Of a stretch of DNA of 64,000 bases, positions 51,401 through 60,400 are shown piece by piece. Made by a program: the position numbers and the translations under genes. Within the stretch, counting starts at the first letter, position 1, and each line of letters starts with the position of its first letter. This stretch comes from Channallabes apus. Its lineage: Eukaryota; Chordata; Actinopteri; Siluriformes; Clariidae. The notes beneath the pieces were generated by a model. The model was not told the origin of the DNA. It searched no databases and was given only the letters and a program-made list of their open reading frames with translations. Where the stretch lies: positions 12,286,815 through 12,350,814 of the forward strand of contig CM060115.1 in NCBI GenBank assembly GCA_030522415.1, read 5' to 3'.

Positions 51401-54400
51401 AGGAGAGAAAGAGAGGGATGGACTCTCACTCTGCTCAGTCACTTGGAGTCTCATTGCAGCAGTGTCTTTATTCCTGCTTCATGTTACACTCCCATCACAG
51501 ATGGAGCTTCCCACTCATGCTCGTCTCCGCTCTCATACACAGATCAGGCAGGGTGAAGTAAGACACTGAGTTTGGAGACTGAGGAACAGATAAGGAGTGT
51601 GTTGTGTGGATATTTTTTTTTCCTGCTGGAGTCTACAGTTTGGACATTACAGTACATTGATGGTGAAGGATCTGTTTGGAGGTTAATGTTTGGATATTTT
51701 GGATAGACAGTGGACTCTGGAGTGTGGACACTGTGGCATGGACAGTCTTTGTCTTTGGACAATACAATAGTCTATTTTTGGATACTGGAGTATGGATAGT
51801 GAGTACCTGTCTGCATGTCTGTCTATATAATAAACCAGTGGATAGGTTTGGATTGTACTTCTCTCCATTTTCGACCTGTTAACATATAGCAAGAATCTAG
51901 TGTAAAGGCACGAGCTACAGTAACTAAAATATCCACTGTTATTGTTTTGATTCTAAAGTTTGTATGTGGGCTTGACCATAGATAACCAGTATCTCTTTAA
52001 AGACTCTTTAAAAAATGTCATGGTTGGACATTGAAAAATTAATAAGCAGCATCTGTTTATAAACTTTATTTTGGATATTGGACAATGAATAGCCAGTATC
52101 ACTGTGGAGACCATCCTTTAGATGTTGGAGTATGAATAACTAGCATCTCTTTAGAGACTACAGTTTATATAGTGGAGTGTATAGTGGAGAGACTAGAGTT
52201 TGAATATTTGAGAATATATAGTTAGTATCTCATTAGCGACTAGATTAGAGTATGAATATCCAGTATCGCTTTAGAAGCTATAGTTTGGATATTGGAGAAT
52301 GAATAGCCAGTATCTCTTTATAGACTAGAGTTGTGGAGAGATTAGAGTTTGGATATTTGAGAAAATATAGTTAGTATGCCATTAGCGACTAGAGTTTAGA
52401 TATTAGAGTGTGAATATCCAGTATCTCTTTATAAACTAGAGTTTGGGTATTAGAGTACGAATAGCCAGTATCTCTTTAGAGACTAGAGTTTGGATATTAG
52501 AGTATGAATAGCCAGTATCTCTTTAGAGACTAGAGTTTGGATATTAGATTATGAATAGCCAGTATCTCTTTAGAGACTAGAGTTTGGATATTAGATTATA
52601 CATGTTCAGTATCTCTTTATAGACTAGAGTTTGGATATTAGATTATGAATAGCCAGTGTCTCTTTAGAGACTAGAGTTTGGATATTAGAGTACGAATAGC
52701 CAGTATCTCTTTAGAGACTAGAGTTTGGATATTAGATTATGAATAGCCAGTATCTCTTTAGAGACTAGAGTTTGGATATTAGAGTACGAATAGCCAGTAT
52801 CTCTTTATAGACTAGAGTTTGGATATTAGATTATGAATAGCCAGTATCTCTTTATAGACTAGAGTTTGGATATTAGATTATGAATAGCCAGTATCTCTTT
52901 ATAGACTAGAGTTTGGATATTAGATTATGAATAGCCAGGTTCTCTTTATAGACTAGAGTTTGGATATTAGAGTACGAATAGCCAGTATCTCTTTAGAGAC
53001 TAGAGTTTGGATATTAGATTATGAATAGCCAGTATCTCTTTAGAGACTAGAGTTTGGATATTAGATTATGAATAGCCAGGTTCTCTTTATAGACTAGAGT
53101 TTGGATATTAGAGTACGAATAGCCAGTATCTCTTTATAGACTAGAGTTTGGATATTAGATTATGAATAGCCAGTATCTCTTTAGAGATTAGAGTTTGGAT
53201 ATTAGAGTACGAATAGCCAGTATCTCTTTAGAGATTAGAGTTTGGATATTAGATTATAAATGTTCAGTATCTCTTTATAGACTAGAGTTTGGATATTAGA
53301 GTATGAATAGCCAGGTTCTCTTTATAGACTAGAGTTTGGATATTAGAGTACGAATAGCCAGTATCTCTTTATAGACTAGAGTTTGGATATTAGATTATGA
53401 ATAGCCAGTATCTCTTTATAGACTAGAGTTTGGATATTAGAGTACGAATAGCCAGTATCTCTTTATAGACTAGAGTTTGGATATTAGATTATGAATAGCC
53501 AGTATCTCTTTAGAGATTAGAGTTTGGATATTAGAGTACGAATAGCCAGTATCTCTTTAGAGATTAGAGTTTGGATATTAGATTATAAATGTTCAGTATC
53601 TCTTTATAGACTAGAGTTTGGATATTAGAGTATGAATAGCCAGGTTCTCTTTATAGACTAGAGTTTGGATATTAGAGTACGAATAGCCAGTATCTCTTTA
53701 TAGACTAGAGTTTGGATATTAGATTATGAATAGCCAGTATCTCTTTATAGACTAGAGTTTGGATATTAGAGTACGAATAGCCAGTATCTCTTTAGAGACT
53801 AGAGTTTGGATATTAGATTATGAATAGCCAGGTTCTCTTTATAGACTAGAGTTTGGATATTAGAGTACGAATAGCCAGTATCTCTTTATAGACTAGAGTT
53901 TGGATATTAGAGTACGAATAGCCAGTATCTCTTTATAGACTAGAGTTTGGATATTAGAGTACGAATAGCCAGTATCTCTTTAGAGATTAGAGTTTGGATA
54001 TTAGAATACGAATGGTCAGTATCTCTTTGACTGGAACTTGGTTATTGGAGAATGAATAGACAGGACCTCTTTAAAAAATTACAATTTACTTTGAGTATGA
54101 ATAGCCAGTATCTCTTATTATACTACAATTGTTGAGGAAAAGAAATTGAGTACAGCTCTAATTGGTATCTCTTTACAAACTAGTACTTAGCTGTAGCCTG
54201 AAACTAATTTAGCCATTTTTTGAAAAAGGATATTCATAAATACTGTAGAGCTGTTAAGATTATTACTACTGTACAAATACAAGCACACATGCATATAGTA
54301 TATACTTGATTATGTTCAATCATTAAAACTATACTATAAAACACTCACAAAGAAAATTTGCTTTTGAAAAATTTAAATTTTCCACACAGTCAATGATAAG

Positions 54401-57400
54401 TGATCTTGACACACAAGCCAGATTTAACCTGGAGCCGACACATTGAGGAGCTTGGGCTTGATTTGGAATGCGTATGCTGTAGCATGCTTAGTGTGATTTT
54501 AACAGTGATGCTGTAAACTGCACTGTGGCTTAGCAAAAGTGTATGTGGAATATAGACGGGTCTCATAACTCAGCGTGGAACGGCATGGAGACGTGACACT
54601 TCAGCCATGCTGTGTGGTTTACGGAGAGAAGGCCGCAATGGTGAGTCTGGTCTATTATTGTAATATCTTTATCTATAAAACCAATACATTTTTATTTGAA
54701 ATAGAATAAAAAATACTGCAATGAATATTGTAATGATTACTACACCGGGTCTTCTTATAGTATTTTTTGGGTTTGAAAGACTCATCGCTGCTACAGTACA
54801 GGGATGTGATCAATGACTAGTCAGGGCTCATTATGGACCACTCAAACTTTTTCTCTTTTTAAGTAGTTTATTTTCATTTTTGATCATGAAACCGTCTCTC
54901 TAGAACGTTCCTCACTGGTGTTTATGAAAAACTGTGGAGATCTGAAAGAGACACATTTACCAGGTCTTGTGTCGGCTCTATAAATAAAACCAGGTCTGAA
55001 AATAGGCGCCACCAGCATAGTAGGAACATCCGGCATTTAACCTACATCTGAAACGGTGTCATCACAAGCCGAGCTGCCAGAGTGCAACAGTCTAAATTAC
55101 TTTGACTTTTTAATTGAGTTGTGTAAAGTCACGTGTGTATTCCTTGTGTAAAGGATTTAAAAAAAAAAAAAAAACTTTTTTCCCCCCATATACTAAGGAG
55201 GGTGAGTCACAAATTATCCGCACTCTGGTTGTAGAAGACAAATGCATCATTTTCCCACATAATCTCCTCGCTAGGTGCGCGGTGGTGTACTGGTTAGCAC
55301 TGTCGCCTTGCACCTCCAGGGTCCGGGTTCGATTCCCTGGCCAGACTCGATTCCCGTCTCTGTGTGCATGTTCTCCCCGTGCTTGGTGGGTTTCCTCCGG
55401 GTACTCCGGTCTCCTCCCACAGTCCAAATATATATAGGTTAGGCTAATTGGCGTTCCTAAATTGCCTGTAGTGTGTAAGTGTGTGTATGTGTGTGTGCCC
55501 TGCGATGGATTGGCACCCTGTCCAGGGTGTACCCTGTCTAGTGCCCGAAGTCTCCTGGGATAGGCTCCAGGTCCTCCGCGACCCTGAACACAGGATTAAG
55601 CGGTATAGAAGATGAATGAATGAATATCCAGTATCTCTTTATAAACTAGAGTTTGGATATTAGATTATAAATATTTAGTATCTCTTTAGAGACTAGAGTT
55701 TGGATATAAGAGTGTGAATATCCAGTATCTCAATTAGCCTAATCTACATGTCTTTGGGAGGAAACCCACCAAGCACAGGGAGAACATGAAAACTCCATTA
55801 CTCATTACTGGTGATGAGACGGCAATCGAGCTTGGCCGGGAATCGAACCGGGATCCTGGAGGTGCAAGGCGACAGTGCTAACCCCTACACCACCGTGCCG
55901 CCTGCGTTCGTGTTCCTGCATTAATTTTTTTTTACGAAGAGCCAGGAATCCACAGCTGTCTCAAGACATTTTTGTCAACAGTGTGGAGATGTGCTTAGGA
56001 TAGCAGTCCTTTATCTAATCTTCAGCTCTTCAATACGCATCTCACTGTAACAAGCACTGTCGATTGTCAAACCTTTTCCCTGATCATGTTCCAATACTTC
56101 TGGCCCTTGAGAATCCCAGAAAGCTCCCCTCAGACTACAAAAAGCTAATCACTGCACGCTGCTCTTCATTCCAGCAACTACAACTTGGGTGCCCATTTTA
56201 CAGCAGTAAGTGAGGAGACAGTAAATATATATATAGCTCTGTATAAGTTACAAGCTGTAATAAAATTTTTATTACTTACAGCTGTCACTCAGATGGTTTA
56301 AATAAGCGGAATATTTGCATTTGTGATTTAAGCGGATAATTTTTTTCCAATGTAGATAAGTGATGCCAGTCTAGAGATCCCCATGTGTGGCATGTGCTTC
56401 CTTGCATTGTGTGTGTGTGTGTGTGTGTGTGTGTAGCAGTGATAGCTCTGACCTACAGCATTTGGCACTCTCTGTAAAATTTGACTGGGAGACTAAGGGA
56501 CATGGCAGGGGTACGACGACTGGCAGCATCCACTTAGCAGCATCACTACGCCAGAACAGGGCAGATTTCATGAGTGTCTATATAAAACACACTGAGTCAG
56601 TGTCGCCCCTGGCAAGTTGGCGCTATGAACAATTATTTATGTTGCCTTATATAAACAGATGCCTAAACATTTCTACTCATTCAAAATGAAAATTATTGGC
56701 TAATAAAAATATTTCAAGCTTGAAATTTGAAAAATAATATTTAGAAATAGGTTTAGTGATCTTCTTACAGGCTTACCGTGTTATTTATATTGGAATACAT
56801 TAAAATAACACGGTAGTCTCATATTCAAGAGCTTTTTTTATTCTTTTTTTTTTTTTTTTACTTTCCACAATGTCATTTTTTTACAGGGAAATGATGCCGC
56901 ATCCCAGTTTTGAAAATGATGTACATTTGTCCAAACCATTCCCTTAATTCCAGATGTTCTTGCAGCACTAATTATGATTATTATTTCGTTGTTCCAGATG
57001 ACGGCCCTTATTCTAAAGGGAATAAAGACTGCGCAGCCAACGAGAGCAGCGTGGTCTCAAAGAGGCGAAGCATTCCAGGTAAAATCCTCGTTAAATAAGA
57101 TTAACAGGATTCTGTATGCGTGCACACACAGACGTCGTGATAGTCCCATGTGCTGAGGTGAACAGACAGCTTGTCCGCACCGGTGCTCATGCTGGACTCC
57201 TTTAGAGGCTCTTTAGAGTACAGAGTCTCTGCTTAAATCTTGTCCCCTTTTTTCCTTCCTCTAACACTTTCTTGCTCCCTGAGGATTTGCGAGAAGAAAT
57301 TAACGTCTGTTTATAGATCAGAGGGGAAATAATCATAATTTCTAAGGAAGGATTTAACAGCACTGTGTTATTATTGCTTTTAAAAGCCTGCAACACCGGG

Positions 57401-60400
57401 TGTCCAAGTGGTGCAGTGGTAAAGCGCTCGTCCTATCATCCGGAGAGTGCTGGTTCGGTTCCTGGGTAATGCTGTTATCATGAACTAACCCGGGGTGATC
57501 AGAAGACTTAGCGGTTAGCCCATTGTAGCGTGGATGGTAAACCCAAGCGAGTAAGCAGGATAACCACGCGAATTAGTCTAAGGACTCTCACAGAAGTGGA
57601 GCAGGGGAAAAACACTAATTTTTTATTTAGTCCTGTCCAATTCTTTCTCCCCAATCTAGTCGTGTCCAATTACCTCCTGTCACTAGGGGGGGCTCCCACA
57701 TTAAGGCTACTTACTACCATTCAGCCTGGAGGGCCGAAGACTATCACGTGTTTCCTCCGAACCCCGTGACGCCAGCCGACCGCATCTTTTCGAACTGCTC
57801 GCTCACACAATGGCGTAAAGCCGTGCAATTAATGTGGGAGCACTAACACCTCTCATCCCTCCCCGCTGAGAGAGCTCAGCCAATTTAGCTCTCTCGAGGC
57901 CTCCGGCTGGGAAAAACACAAATTTAACCCGCGTCCAATAAACACACACTCGAATCAGAAAGTAAACACAAGAAAGTGAGTACTCACGAAAAGGCTGCCG
58001 AACCGTCAGAAACGACATGGGCGAACTCAAGGAGTGGATAGCGCTGTCCTCCAAGTGTGTTACGCCGCCCCTAACGGTACGTGAGCGAGCAGTTCGAAAA
58101 GATGCGGTCGGCTTGCGTCACGTGGTTCGGAGGAAACACATGATAGTCCTACCCGACTGAGTGGTAGTGGTAGCCTTAATGTGGGAGCCCCGTAGGGAGG
58201 AATTAGACACGACTAAATTAGGGAGAAAATCGGAAAAAGACTGCAACACCGGTGAAATTATTTATTTATAGTGTCTGTGTAAATGAGCAACTGCTGAGCC
58301 ACGCCCCCTCCGAAGAACATCAGAGCTAGAGCTGAGCAACAAACTGGAGGAGAGTTTCTCCTCATATGAGGTCACAATAGGAGAACAATTTAATTGGCTT
58401 GTTTAAGCACCGCCCAATACAAAAATGGAAAAAAGAGCAAGAAAGAATTATTTTTCTTAGACACAATTTGAAATGTTTGAAGATGTCTAGAAAAGTAAAT
58501 TTTGCATAATAGCTGCCCTTTAATGTAAACAAAAACAAAAGATTTATTTATTTCAGTAGAACAAAGATTTCTAACTTTAAACAGTGCTGCTAAATCTCTG
58601 ATGAATTTGCAGGGTGAAACTTCTATCCTTATGCTTGTGTGTGTGTGTGTGTGAATATAGATGAGATTCGAGGGCTGACTACAGTGGAGCTGATAAAGAG
58701 AGAAGGTTCCAGTCTGGGCCTCACCATCTCTGGAGGCTCGGATAAAGATGGCAAGCCTCGAGTGTCGAACCTCAGACCGGGAGGCCTGGCAGCAAGGTGA
58801 GTTATGGCAAGGTATAGCATAGAGAGCATTTACTATTTGGCAATACGTCACCCAGACGTTTTATTAAAAATACCCACTAGGTGATGTTGTGATGAGGGGA
58901 TTCTGCAGATATACTTTGTGTGTGTGTGTGTGTAAGGAAGAAACACTTTAACATCAGACACACATCAAGAAACACTTTAACATCAGACTGAATGCCATCA
59001 GAAAGCAATTCTGAAATAATTAGTTGGGTCCGGGTTCGATTCCCACCTTAGGATCTGTGATGTGTGTGGTGTTTGCATGTTCTCCCTGTGCTTGGTGGGT
59101 TCCCTCCAGGTACTCCGGTTTCCTCTCAAAGACATGCAGATCAAGTTTATTGGTGTTCATACAGGTAGGTTTCACAGTGTGTGTGCATGGGGTCAGCGGT
59201 AGCTCAGTGGTTAAGTTATTGACCTACGGTTCAAAAGGTCACAGGTTCAAATCCCACAACCATTAGGGGCAACTTGGGCCTGTCAGCACGGCCCTTAACC
59301 TTCTGATGTCTAATAAAATATAAATGTAAGTTGCTTTGGGATGGGGGCGTCTGCCAAAGTGTAAAATGTGCACCCTGGTTAGGGATAGGCTCCTGGCTTC
59401 CTGCAACCCTTTATAGAATAAGGCGGTATAGAAAGTAAATGAATTGGTTAACTTTGAAATTAATATTTGATGATCACTTTGATATTTATTTACTTATTTA
59501 TTACTTTTACCAACGATGTAAGTATCAAGCCAGTAAGCCAGAGATGTTTGGCGCTTCTTGTCACTGCACATCGCCTGCTTTCACAAGAAGTTTCAAAAGC
59601 CATTCAGATTGCGAGCCCCAGGATACTGAACATTGTGGCCAGATAAGTGTCTGAAAGGTATTACAGTAGATGCTTTATGGGATGTGGGCAGAGCAGCAGA
59701 TGCTGGGGCGTGTCAGGTGTCAGAGTTGTCAATACTGTCAGGAGAGCAGGAAGTCTGGATCGATGACGTAAGGCTCCGTGGTGGACGGCGCAGGGAACAT
59801 TATCCTCCTGGCACACATTACAGCCTTTTCTTACTTTATACTTTATACTTTATACTTATATACTATAACTTTCATATTCAGGTGGACACTTTTAACATTA
59901 ACCTGTTCCAGTGATTAATCTCTTGGATGAGGTTTAAAGACTCCATTAAGGCTCTGCAACGTACAGTAAATAGCCTTTACACAGAAAAACATTTCATCTG
60001 ACATTTTGTGTAAACGCTTTGGCCTTTAAGTTCATGAACCTTAAACTGTGTAGCATCGTACCAACTTACCGCATATGCAGCTTTAGTTTGTGTGTGTGTG
60101 CAAGCTTGTGATCTCAGGGTCATTGCTCATGAATAACAACAAAATCCCAGACCAAGAGGTCAGGCAAACATGTTCAGATATTGAACTCGAGGACTACAGC
60201 GGACGTGTAAGGTGTAAAAAAACAAACAAATTTGCAATAGTGTGTGTTGGGGTGGAGGGGGGTGGGGATGATGAGTTAATCCTCTTCTCTCTTAGTAGCA
60301 GGAGAAGGTGTGAGACAGTCCAAAAATACCATGCAGTCCAGTTCACTACATGTGTGTGTGTGTGTGTGTGTTTGTGTGGTTCTTAACAGAGGAGGCATAC

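Noticed and set aside
51990..54065. Regular repeats that could suggest a CRISPR array
   Set aside because: Units are head-to-tail with no unique spacers and lie in an animal gene intron; it is a minisatellite.
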